NCBI RefSeq assembly: GCF_965363235.1
Contig: NC_134838.1
Span: forward strand, 6,887,001-6,951,000
DNA: 64,000 nucleotides
Direction: 5' to 3'
DNA from: Mytilus galloprovincialis
Lineage: Eukaryota; Mollusca; Bivalvia; Mytilida; Mytilidae
Program-made: the position numbers and the translations under genes
In this document: positions 11,696 through 23,339 of the stretch, in pieces
Position numbering within the stretch: the first letter of the stretch is position 1
How the letters are laid out: the number at the start of each line of letters is the position of its first letter
Notes under the pieces: generated by a model
What the model saw: the letters and a program-made list of their open reading frames with translations, nothing else
Told to the model about the DNA's origin: nothing
The model's database searches: none

Positions 11696-14342
11696 ATAAG
11701 TCTGTTTCTCTTTTTATGTATAGCCTCCATACTTTCAGTGTTTACCTGGTGGCATTTGTGTCATATATGCTCGGGACACGACCAGGCTCACTATAACATA
11801 TCAAATCTAATCACAAAACATGAGAACATTAGATGTGTCAGAAGGACACGAAGCTCACAATAAAAGCTTGAAGCCATATTTTAGGAGTGAACATTTTCAA
11901 AGTCCAAAGCTTATAATTTTGGCAAAAATCAGTAGAGTGGAACCAGATGTAAACTCGGTCTGTTATTCATCATAGTAGACTCACAAACTGAAAAACAACT
12001 CAATATGTAAACCCGTATAGACAAAATGTCCGTAAAATTTCATTTTCAAGAACCAAAATCCATAATTTCTAAAAAAAATCAATATTTTTTGGAAAACTAT
12101 AAGAAAGAGACTTAGACGTGCAAGGTGTTAAAACAATTTTCTACACGATCCTCTTTTTATTTTTACAGTATGCTGTACTATAGAGCCAGGAAGAAATTAC
12201 CCATCTGATAACGGTATTTACTTAGAATTCGCTGATCTTTTTAAAGTTAGGGAACAGCATACATTAACTTGAGCAAATTAAATTTTGCATAAAAAAGCTA
12301 GTTAAACACTTTTATTGATAAATTTAGGAATTTATTGGGGTATTTTCTTGAATGAGGTATCTCCGTCAGAAGATAACTACGACCCGGTTCATCCATGTTC
12401 TTATATGTTATATACTCCAATCAGAGAAAAGATAATATACTTTGTTGAAGAAACTCAGTTTATATAACTATATACTTTTTGCGGACAGTATCAACAAGGG
12501 CAAGAAAGGGGTATTTAATTGATACTGTTATTGCCAGAGCACACTACATATGGTCATCAACTTGTATCTTTTGGTTATATTGGCGATTTTCCAAAGAACG
12601 GTTGAAAACAATAAGTTATAACTCAAAAGTCAGACAAGGTTTTGAGAAATCATTTGTTGCTCGAAATTTTAAAACAGAGACAAACATAAACAGATAAATT
12701 TCTATATCATCAAAGAAACATAGTGACGTGAACAAAAACTTACATCAGTGTATATATACATGTGTTACATGCATGTCTAATGTTTGACATCTTAAATCAT
12801 TTTAACCTCAAAGTTTTCTCTAATGTTGGCTGGTAATATTTCATCTAATTGTATTAAGAAACAACAAATAAAGTAAGGATTGCATACGTACAGGTGAAAA
12901 ATGTATTCATATTTTAGATGTATGGAACTTGTCACACACAAATCAAATCGTATATTATGTTCTTTTACTTGTTAATGTATATAATTAGTCTAGTTCATCA
13001 AAATGACAACATGTTCACATACAAATACTTGACAGAAATACCCAATGATAGTCAATGATATCACCTTTTTCGGCTGTGTTTAAATTTGATAAGTAAAGAT
13101 GTGGAAAAGAGATACCTTCCCATATTTTTGCTGTAGTCCAAGTTTATTTTTTTTAGAACATTACAGATCCCTAAAAACCTCAACCGATTTAAAGATATTT
13201 TCAAGTTGGTAAGGGGAAATCGAGATGTAGTTCTTTTGAAAATCGCGTTTTGTTGGAGACACAACTACGATTTGGGTTTGTTCTTGTACTGCATTTATGG
13301 AAATTATCATAGGCTATATATGTCTGACAAAATCAACATTACAAACAAATCTCCAGCAAAACAATCTTGCATGTATATATATTCTAAGATTACTTTTAAA
13401 TGGAAATTAAAAGATGCATTTGAAATACAATTTTGGCATCTGGGATAATCTTAAATCTATAAAAAATAAATGCAATAGTTTCTGCAAGCTTATGTTGACA
13501 TAATTTCCATAACCGAAATGGCTAAAATACTAGCATGATCTCGTGTATTTTATAAAAAACTTACTCTGAGCAAACCTATCTAGGACGTCGTAACCTTATA
13601 ATTGCAAGAAAATATTTCGTAAGGTGAAGTACTCACTATAAGAAACATATTTCTATAGTATAAAATGAACAAACATAAAATTAATCAGTTACAAAATCTA
13701 TACCTGTCTTCAAATTGAGAAGTTTATCGCCTTAAATATCAATTTTCAATCATTGTAAACTATAATTGCATTTAATGATTTGAACATTTAAATCTTTCCA
13801 CAGTAGTGAAATTGGGCATAAATAATAGTATATTGACGTACACAGTCCTAATTATTATAACAATTGGTTTAAATTGTCTCTGCTGTTTGATAATACCTTG
13901 TTAAAATCTACATTGAAAAAAAAGGTGTTTTTACAAAATACAATGAACTTTACTGATTTACACGTTGTAAGCTTAAGACGTCTTGGTTTGAAACTGTTCA
14001 ACAAACAACTCGTGTATTTTTTTCCTCTATTTTGTGCATATGAGTCTTATAACATTTTTGAAACCTATTTTTTCTGTCACAGACGAGCATTAAGACACAT
14101 GTCTCTTCAGTCTGAGTCTTAGAAAGATGTCTCTTCAGTGATGCTCGAGTCCAAAATAATTGAAAATCCAAAGGCTTTCAAAAGATAAAGACCTATAATC
14201 CTAAAGGTAAAACAGTATGTCCAAAGCCAAACATGGATTCAGAGTTTTGCATGAGGGAGATACATTCCTTAATTTGAAATAATCAAGTTGTATGAAGAAA
14301 ATCAATAAAATATTTTTGGTCAACATTTACTTTTGGATGTAG

Positions 14343-14376
14343 CATGGAAGTATTATGTCAATATAATACTTCCATG
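14343..14376. repeat. Perfect 14-bp inverted repeat, 6-bp loop
   Basis: CATGGAAGTATTAT at 14343-14356 is the exact reverse complement of 14363-14376, separated by GTCAAT. It has no flanking ORF or recognised context. Confidence 0.8.
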
Positions 14377-14487
14377 GATGTAGTAAGCAAATGCATATTT
14401 ATAAAGTATTGAGCGTGTAAATTTACATCATTATCGTTTAATCTAACTACCTGATAATTTCTTTTCTCAACAGAGTATAGTGATATG

Positions 14488-14667
14488 CAAAATTATCGCT
14501 AGAAAGTAAAGGCGCACGTACCGCTGTAAATGAAATTAACACCGTCGTCATAGGTAAACTAGCGATAAACAGATTATCATTGGTCATCTCAACGCGATTA
14601 CCTTTCTGACTTACGACGTACCGGCTCATGCGAGAAAATTAATCTCGTTGAGATAACCAACGATAGT
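14488..14667. repeat. Nested stem-loop region (possible MITE relic)
   Basis: Two pairs of inverted segments are visible: TTATCGCTAG with CTAGCGATAA (perfect, 10 bp) and CATTGGTCATCTCAACG with CGTTGAGATAACCAACG (two mismatches). No target duplication was found, so a MITE origin is only a guess. Confidence 0.45.
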
Positions 14668-16297
14668 CTCTAAAAAAAAAAATTCTGCACAACTATGAAT
14701 TCAATTCAATAAAGCATAAACTATATACCGAGAACAAGGAAGGTGACAAAATATTCAACGACACGAGTAAATAGATTTTGATGACTCTGCATTCTTTATT
14801 GTGTTGGAGACGAATTTCAATACGTTTGGAATGCAAATGCAAAAAAAATGAAATGGAAAAGGAAATATTAAAACTCGTATAAGTAGTTCACATAACCAAA
14901 ATAAACTGAGAGTTCTTGTGAATAAAGGGTGGGTCCATTCTTGTGGATATTCAATTATTTCTTATTTTTTTCTCTATATCCCTCCCTATCCACTATATAT
15001 AAATTATTGAGAAATATAAAAATTCATCTGCACATCTTTTCGCCAATCCAATTCCGTTTGCAAGGCAATTAATTTCTTTCATCAAAATAATGGATGAACA
15101 ATTTAAGTTTAATTGAGAAATCTTTTGTGCAGTTTCGTTAACGGAAAGCGTGCTACCTACAAACTCAATACACGTTTAAAAAATACATTGTATTTTTATA
15201 TGAATCCATATTTTCTTTTATAATGCAACTTGAAAAAGTTTGACGAACTTGGATGGAATAGAATATCATCCCATTTTTCTTGGAAACTTTTCTTTGACCG
15301 AGTTTTTGTGTAAAAACCTTTAAAAGTGAAAATAAATGAATTTGACCAAGTCTACTTGATAAAAAAAAATTTTTTGACCTAGATATAATTTAACTTTGAA
15401 AGTGACAACTGGGTCTTTTGTCCTATACTTATCATTCTTCCAAACAAATTAATGATCGACCAAAATGCTACAAGTTTGCTGTATAAGTGTTTTAAGTAGT
15501 TCATATAGTGCTTTAATTTATGTAAATTTATATGTAAAGTATCTTAATTATGCGGTACGAAGACCATTAAATTACCAACTGTTCAAAATAAATACTCTTG
15601 TTCATTTTTCTCTTGTCAATTGTAATTTTGTAAAACGTTTTAACCAAGAAAGCCATATGAACGACCCCATTTCTTTTCCGATCAAGATTTTTCTTTCGAT
15701 ATAGACATATTGTTGATTTAAACAAAAACCACCATTTTCTATTTCAATGTCACTATAGGCTCTTCTGTTATGTATACTTTTTATACCTATACTTAAGGTT
15801 ACCAGGTAAAAAATGAAATATTATACTTACTTCACAATAACTTCAATTGTATTTTATTAAACCCTGTATAAACGTTCAATTAAACATGATTACATGTGAT
15901 CGAAAAACACTCCAGTTTGCATATAATACCGGTAATTGTGCAAAAATTAACTTCCATATTCTATTTTTACACCAGTATAAATATGAGAGGATGCCTTTAA
16001 ATGTGAATTAGTTGATGTTTGCTTGCCATGGGAAATTAATCTAAGTTTTATATAACATAACTGTTGGTTTGAACCGAACCAAGTGGACAACATTATTAAT
16101 TCGAATTGAGAAGGTGAAATGAATTCCCCCCTTTAATTTTGTTTATTTTAAAATCTTCAACCAACTTTTCCAAACTGCGTATGTACTAAGATGTGACCGA
16201 TTACGCACAGAATCAAGTTTGTATCTTGTTTACAACTTAGATGGTATTAAATATTGAACAAATGAATTTATTTTGACGGAAGAACATGATAATTTAC

Positions 16298-16525
16298 TGA
16301 CAAAACTCGTGTTACATACCAACATAACAATGTTATAACGGTCAGGTACAAATGGGAAAAATTAGGTCTTCGTTGTTTCTGCTTGTGTGCCACTATTGTT
16401 GAATATTGACAAAACCCGTGTAACATACCAACTTTTACAATGTTACAACGTTCAGGTACAAATGAGAAAAATAGGTCTTCGTTGTTTCTGCTTGTGTGCC
16501 ACTATTTATTGACAAAATTCGTCTA
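16298..16525. repeat. ~105-bp tandem repeat, two and a bit copies
   Basis: Units start with TGACAAAACTCGTGTTACAT at 16298, 16407 and (partial) 16510. They share a long block including GGTCTTCGTTGTTTCTGCTT and differ by substitutions and small indels. Confidence 0.85.
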
Positions 16526-18240
16526 TTATTCAGGTAAAATAGGGGAACAATTGCATCTCAAATATTTGAAGATATCTATAACTTACAGAAACGTATTGAT
16601 AAAAGACATAAGGAAATGTTGTATGGTTACCAAGGAGACAACAATCCAATGCTTTTTAAGCAAATACAGATTCATAACAAAACAATAAACGAAAACAAAA
16701 TATTTGATACACAAAATGTCCGAAATAAAAGTGTACAAAAAATTAAAAATTAAACCGCCTAAAAAAATTAACCCAACTAGCAAAAAGTGAAACTAAACTT
16801 TTTATACCGCATACAAGTTCTATATATTAAATTGAAGTATGAATTCAGAGTATAAATGTCATAATGTCTGTTCCTGTTGGAACAAATATTCTATACCATT
16901 TATTCCGTTAGGAGCATTTACTGTAATATTTATTCCAGTGGAAATAATATTCCGGAATATTGTTTCCATTTGGAACTTATATTATGAAGGAACTTTTATT
17001 CCGTGACAATACTATCAAAAGGTATTTATGTTCTATGCAAGAACAACATTTATGTGTGTATTTCTTTGGAATATTGAATATGTACATTTGTCCACGATCA
17101 TGAAGCATTCATGAAAACAATGATTTACACATGAAGACAAGACAATTATTTACACCGGATATTCAGTTTTTAAAAAAGATCCGGCTTACTGTGAACATAC
17201 CAGGCATATGATTCAAATCAGATACAGGTATATGCCACCATACAGCAGCCAAACAGTATAGCCTTAAATAGATTAAACAGAAACATTCCTATGATGGCCT
17301 AAGATAGATTGTATTGTGACCTTCATGCCAACTCTTGTGACATTTCCTCATTTCCAAATGATTAGCTTGATATATTTTTTTCAAAATTCGATAAAAACTT
17401 GTACAACTATCGGAGGACAGTCTAGTAGGGAAAACAAATCTTTAATAGAAATAGGAATTTAGTTTAATCAGCATTTTCTTGTAGAAGATCAAGCAATGAA
17501 CGTATTCGTTTTATTTACTGTAATGCCAAGGCGACTTGGTTTGTATTTTATATCAAAACAAGTTAGTTTTTGTATTGAAAAATTAACATTAAAAAAGGAA
17601 ACTTTGTCTTGTTGAAGGGAAATATTGATTGACATTATCACGACTTTAATTCTGAATGATGGAAGTTTTAATTTATATTTGAATGGCATCTTGACTTAGC
17701 TTCAATATTGATTTTTCAACCTTTTTTATGTGAAGGTTTTTGTCTTTTATCGATTCTTTGCTTGTTTGGTAGTTTTTTCTAATTCAATGAATTTCTGCAT
17801 CTTTGTCATAAGGGTCCAGTTGAAGAGCCTGTCCCCATACCATACCTATTTTAACAGCTCAGTCTTATTCTTGAAATGTTGAAGCTACTACGTAATATGA
17901 AAATTGCGTTGTAATATTTATCTGTTTATCAATTGTCATAACACTATATGCACATGGCTTACTTCTTGTGGAATTTGATTGCTCGTTGTTGTTTCAAACA
18001 GTATGTAGACCAGAGAACGTACGTTTAACAACGTCTTCATTGACCATTTAATACCAATAAAAATATCTTTCTTGTGATGTAACTTTAAAGACAAATTTAT
18101 ACAATTCATCTTTGCTGGCAATGGATATATTTAAAGAGTCAATTGATTCGATTTAAAGAGAAAGTACCTGTAGATAAATATTCATTAGATTATGTTTTGA
18201 AATGTAAACACAATCATCTCCAACGGATATTGTACAACGA
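16526..18240. other. AT-rich intergenic DNA, no gene seen
   Basis: No coding signal was recognised. Around 16870-17010 the motif GGAAT/ATTCC recurs in both orientations, with a perfect 16-bp palindrome AATATTCCGGAATATT near 16945, forming a decayed palindromic patch. Confidence 0.5.
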
Positions 18241-18244
18241 TAAA

Positions 18245-18323
18245 CATAACAAATACATGTTAGGGGACAACATAACAAATGTATGTTAAGGGGGACAACA
18301 TAACAAATGCATAAGAGGGGCAA
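18245..18323. repeat. ~26-bp tandem repeat, three copies
   Basis: CATAACAAATACATGTTAGG and two variants (18245, 18271, 18299) run head to tail, each closing with a run of G and then ACAA or CAA. Confidence 0.8.
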
Positions 18324-18734
18324 GGTAGGTAGGGTTAATTTCCCTTGTTTGTTTTCAGGGGAATTTTTACCTACTTCCTTGACAGAAGTTGGGGCATTAT
18401 TGAAACATGTGTTCTAATTTTAGTTCGTTAAACACTCCAGAATACCAATGCTCAAAGCGATACCGTTTATAATCTTTAAATAATGAAAAGTCATTCATAA
18501 AATTGAGAATCGAAACTGGGAATGTTTCAAGACAACAACACGTCCAAAGAGCATAAAACAGCCCAAGACTACCAATGGGTCTCCAACACAGCGAGAAAAT
18601 CACGCACCCAGAGTCAAACTTCAGGTGGCCCCTATAAGAGTCCAGAGAAAAACGGACGTCACATTAAACTTCGAAACATATATATATATATAAATATACT
18701 ATAGTAAATGAACTGAATGTACAGTAGTTGTAGT

Positions 18735-18990
18735 TTGTTAATGTAATTTATACGTGTTTCTCGTTTCTCATTTTTTATATAGATTAGACCGTTTGGTTTT
18801 CCTGTTTGAATGGTTTTACACTAGTAATTTTTGGGGCCCTTTATAGCTTGCTGTTCGGTGTGAGCCAAGGCTCCGAGTTGAAGGCCGTACATTGACTATA
18901 ATGGTTTACTTTTATAAATTGTTATTTAGGTGGAGAGTTGTCTCATTGGCACTCACACAACATCTTCCTAAATCTATGAAGTTTAAAAAC
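18735..18990 (-). repeat. Dominant mussel dispersed repeat, reverse copy
   Basis: Read on the minus strand this matches the full copy at 44649-45010: the GATGTGGTATGAGTGCCAAT-like head, TACGGCCTTCAAC, CACACCGAACA, AAGCTATAAAGGGCCC and the AAACGAGAAACACG block appear in the same order. It contains frame stops throughout, so the ORF at 18892-19113 is an artefact of it. Confidence 0.85.
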
Positions 18991-20696
18991 AAAAACCAAC
19001 ATACAAGACTTACAAAGGCCAGATCAGTGCTTTTGACTTGGGACCGACGCAAAATGCAACGGGGTTACACATGTTTTATGAGATCTAAACCCTCCCCCTC
19101 CTCATACCTCTAACCAAAACAAATACAAAGCAATCAATACGCACAGTAAAATTCAGTTTAAAAGAAGTTATATGCACATATTGCTGAAATGTTTTTGTGT
19201 CCATGATTGTTTAACAGAGAATACAGAAAAAAATCAAGATAAAGGTAGATAAAATAGCAAACATGCAAGATATTTTCCATATTTAGATCTTTTATCATAG
19301 TATTAGGATTTTTTTTATTTAAACTTAATTAATGCACATTAAATTAAGATATATGTTTCCCTTTTTAACGTGACCTCAGTTGACATTAATATAATAACTT
19401 TATCAAGATATATTCAGTGACTTCGGGTCAAAACATTAAAACTAATACATTCATTTTATTATAACGATCCGTTTAATGATAAGTGTACAAAGGACAATCT
19501 TTATTTTAATTTAATACACTTTGAAGTATTTAGTGTATTGGATATAGTCAGTTTAGGGACCTGCGGGTTCGGTGGACTGGGAGGTCCAAGATTACAATCG
19601 TTTTCACACGTGGACCTGTTATATCAGTAGAGTATATCTTTTGACATACTAGATTTGATGGTGTAGTGGACAACTTGAGGTATAATAAAGCCTGGGGTAG
19701 CGGCGTTGTATGGTCAAACGTGTGGATGGCGGGTGTCGTTAATCATGGGTTAAGCTATCAAATCCTTGTTAGTCATGTTTGTGTTGAAACCATTGCATAA
19801 TAAACATTGTCAAAATGTCTTGTTAATGTCAAAATTACTGACCATCTAATTAATATAACTGACCACATAATGTATTGTATCAGTATTATGAGGATAGAAC
19901 TATTATAATTTATACCATTATTGTTAAGCCTGACAGCTATCTTCTATTTTTCTGGAGTTTCTTTAATCAGAACTTGAAGCTGTTATTATATGAATTCTGA
20001 TAATCATACTGAACAAAAGTCTGTTAACAAATAAAGGAAGCAAAGATATTGAACATGTTTGAAATGTTTTTCTCCTTCTGGTTCATCCATTAAATTTCTC
20101 TCTCAATAGTTTGACTCACTTTGAAACTTAATTCTGGTGACATTTTGTCTTGGAAAGAGACACTTGTTTAAAAAAAGATTTAGCCTGTTCCTTATTGTTT
20201 TCAAAAATATAATAAAACTTGAAAAAAAATCCCTATCACAACTAATGTATGAATAACCGGAAAGGTGTAATGCATTCCATTTAATAAACAATTATAATTT
20301 TAAAAACTTGTTGTGGGAGGATGTATTCACTTACACTTCTTCCTTGTCATATAATTAGATATGGTATAAAAATAACGTTGCTTTTTTTCTATATAGGCAT
20401 CTATATATTAGCTTTACAGCTGTATACATGTATATGAAACCACTGCACTTTCAAAACCATAAATCGCTTAAAAAATATTTCATCAAATTCATAGCATTAA
20501 GCATTCATGCTACAGAGTAAAAGATAGATCAGTAAGACGTTTCTGTGACTGCATCTTGCGATCATTTAGGACAGATAATTCAGCTAATCTAAAATGGATT
20601 CCATCTGTATGCCTAAGATATCATGTACTGTGTGTACAACTCAAGATTCTACAGACGAGGAAAGGTAACACTCGGCCACCAAAAGCTGAATTATTA

Positions 20697-21115
20697 GTTC
20701 AGTCTTGGTGGTCGAGAGGTCTAGGGCGCTGGACACAGTGCAGGCGGTGTTGTCACGGTATCCCAATAGATATATAAGTTCGAATCCAGTCAAGGGAAGA
20801 ACAAACATTTGCTTCCCCTTCTCTTTTCTCTTATGTGACCTACTGAATTAGACTATTTACCGGATTTTTAATAACCTGAGAAACACGATGAGCCCACATG
20901 TGGAGCAGGATCTGCTTACCCTACTGGAACACTTTAGATCACCCCTAGTTTTTGGTGGGGTTCCTGTTGCTTAGTCTTTAGTTTTCTAAATTGTGTCTTG
21001 TGTACTATTATTTGTCTATTTGTCTTTTTCTTTTGTAGCCTTGGCGTTGTCAGTTTATTTGCTATGAGTTTGAATGTCCCTCAGGCTCTGGTATCTTTCG
21101 CCCATCTTTTGCAGA
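20697..21115 (+). mobile_element. tRNA-derived SINE
   Basis: The head folds like a tRNA of the long-variable-arm (Leu/Ser) type. A pol III box A is at 20709-20719 (TGGTCGAGAGG), and a box B at 20777-20787 (AGTTCGAATCC) lies 57 bp further on. The tRNA-unrelated body follows, containing CCCCTAGTTTTTGGTGGGG and, near the end, GTTTGAATGTCCCTC and CTGGTATCTTTCGCCC; I recognise these blocks as a common mussel repeat. Box A fits the consensus well, and box B differs at its first base (consensus GGTTCGA). No obvious target duplication was found. It is a retroposed copy and not a working tRNA gene. Confidence 0.75.
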
Positions 21116-21330
21116 TGTAACATTGTTGTGCTGATATTTTGAGAAATTATTAATAAAAACAAGTAATTAAGAAGAAGCCGAGTGGCACATGAAGACAGGA
21201 AGGGTGGCTGCTGTCATTTTTGTTTTGAATTATGTATATACTAGTATCTCAGCCAGATTTAATGCCATGTACAAAAATAATCTTAGAATCAACAACACTT
21301 CAAAGCACGTTTGTACGGAAGCTTTTTAGG

Positions 21331-23208
21331 GACATGTTAGTCTACTTTTTACAATTTGATATAACAAATTATTAATTTGATATATAACAAATTATTAATT
21401 TGATATATAACAAATTATTAAGTTGATATAACAAATTATTAATTTGATATAACAAATTATTAATTTGATATAACAAATTATAAATTTGATATAACAGATT
21501 TTTGTTTTTTTGATATAGCAAATTATTTATTTGATATAACAGATTCTCTAATTCTTCGTCAATATATCCCTTTCTGCACCCATTGTATAAAAAATTTAAT
21601 CAACGTGTGGTTCGTTTGATCTCAGTACTTCATTGGTTAAAATCCGATTATGACGTCGAATTTTCTCGCTTTTCTCTGAATTACCTATTGTGACGGCATG
21701 AAAAAAGGCGACCATGCCCGATGACGCATAGGAAGAACACATCTTTTTGCAGATCATTCGAAAAGAAGGAATATGTTTGCCTGCATAATGTTAGAAAATC
21801 ATTAGAGAAACAGATTCCACCACCAAATCTCGAGTGGATAAATATCGTATTACACTCGATGCAGTGGTAGAATCTATATTTATAAATTGGATTTAACGGA
21901 ATATAATTATTTGAATTTGATATAACAAAAAAAGGGAAATTTGATATGATAAATTACTTATGCATGGATTAGGGTTATCCCCCTTCTCTATTTGACATAA
22001 GGGTGTATAAGTGAAACGTTTAAACTATTTAGAGATATAGACCTAAATGTTTTTGCATTGCTCATGATCTGAAATCTTAATTCTATATATACAACGTTAT
22101 TAGGGTGCTCAGATTATACTCGTGTGGTCTCTTTTTTTTTTAACAGAAATTGAAAGTCCACAATCATTCAAAATCTCACGCATGTTTCCTTATTATTAAT
22201 AAAAAAAATATCAAAATCAAAGATTAATGTTGAAACAAATTTATTGAAGACAAATGCAGTGATGAATTGAAGGATGTTAAATAAATCCTTTCACAGATAT
22301 CGGAAGATGTAACATGAGTTCCAATGAGGCAACTCTCCATTCAAGTAACAATTTATAAAAATAAATCATTATAGGTCAAGGTACGGCCTTCAACTTAAGC
22401 TCACACCGAACAACAAGCTATAAAGGGCCCAAAAATTACTAATGTAAAACCATTCAAACGGGAAAACCAACGGTCTAATCTATATAAAAAAATGAGAAAC
22501 GAGAAACACGTATAAATTACATATACAAACGACAACTACTGTACATCAGCTTCCTCACTTAGGACAGGTGCAGACATTTGCAGCGGGATTAAACATATTC
22601 CTATTGAAATTCATAAAGTAACATGCCAGGGTTTGTTAAGAAGGAAAAACATTTTTTATCCTTGCATGTTCATATGTTCCTAAAAACACTAACATCTCAA
22701 TAGAACTCTTCGTTTTGCTTTGACCTGCAAATATGCAATATAAATTGATCAAATAGACCCCACTTTTCTCTCTGATAGGTGTTCGTTCTAAGGCACCAGG
22801 TCCCATATGCGAAATTGAGAAACAAGTCCCGAAAATTGTCTCAAAGGGAAAAGGGGGGGGGGGGGGTGGTTATAAAAACATTAAACCTGTAAATTAAGTT
22901 TTGAAAATGCATTTTATTCAACTTTTAATTAATCATTATCATGATAAAATCACACTATTTGTAGAGAAATTTACAATTTGTTATATCACATTGATAATCT
23001 GTTATATCAAATCAATAATCTGTTATATCAAATTAATAATCTGTTATATCAAAATCGAAAATCTGTTATATCAAATTGATATTTTTTTTTATATCAAATT
23101 GATAATTTGTTATATTAAATAAATAATTTGTTATATCAAATTAATAATTTGTTACATCAAATTAATAATTTGTTATATCAAATTGTAAAAAGTAGTCTAG
23201 CATGGTCC
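21331..23208. mobile_element. Foldback element with tandem-repeat arms
   Basis: The ends are inverted copies: ACATGTTAGTCTACTTTTTA at the left corresponds to the reverse complement of the right end near 23180-23205. Inside each end lies an array of ~20-bp AT-rich units, TTTGATATAACAAATTATTAA on the left (21350-21545) and its reverse complement on the right (22975-23185). Inverted termini made of tandem repeats are the hallmark of foldback (FB-type) elements. The 1.4-kb centre has no transposase ORF. It carries a nested copy of the dominant mussel repeat and a further patch of the same unit near 21915-21950. The short ORF at 22901-23122 is the right array read in frame. Confidence 0.75.
22295..22610 (+). 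repeat. Dominant mussel repeat nested in the foldback element
   Basis: It starts with ATATCGGAAGATGTAACATG and runs through CTCTCCATTCAAG, TACGGCCTTCAAC, AAGCTATAAAGGGCCC and ACTTAGGACAGGTGCAGAC to GCAGCGGGATTAAAC. Nearly the full length is present with moderate divergence, in the same orientation as 44649-45010. Confidence 0.85.
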
Positions 23209-23277
23209 GTAAGATTCTGCCAAAGAAAACCAGTTATGTTTTGTTCATCTTCTTTAGAATAAACCTTAATGACACCC

Positions 23278-23337
23278 TACCCCACCCCTAGAAACAAAAT
23301 GACACCCTACCCCACCCCTAGAAACAAAATCGTTCAA
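23278..23337. repeat. 30-bp perfect tandem duplication
   Basis: AATGACACCCTACCCCACCC and the following ten bases occur twice without mismatch, at 23278 and 23308. The C-rich composition stands out against the AT-rich surroundings. Confidence 0.9.
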
Positions 23338-23339
23338 CT

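Larger units (their letters stand above)
10200..16297. other. Intergenic DNA with scattered repeat fragments
   Basis: No gene is supported apart from a doubtful small ORF at 11087-11296. A short piece of the dominant mussel repeat lies at about 11642-11695. A perfect 14-bp inverted repeat lies at 14343-14376, and a nest of stem-loops at 14488-14667. The rest is AT-rich and featureless to the eye. Confidence 0.5.

Noticed and set aside
20697..20800. Functional tRNA gene
   Set aside because: The tRNA-like head lacks a convincing acceptor stem and terminator and runs straight into a known repeat body, so it is a SINE.
21350..23185. Regularly spaced repeats resembling a CRISPR array
   Set aside because: Units abut with no unique spacers, are AT-rich and occur in inverted pairs, and the host is a eukaryote.
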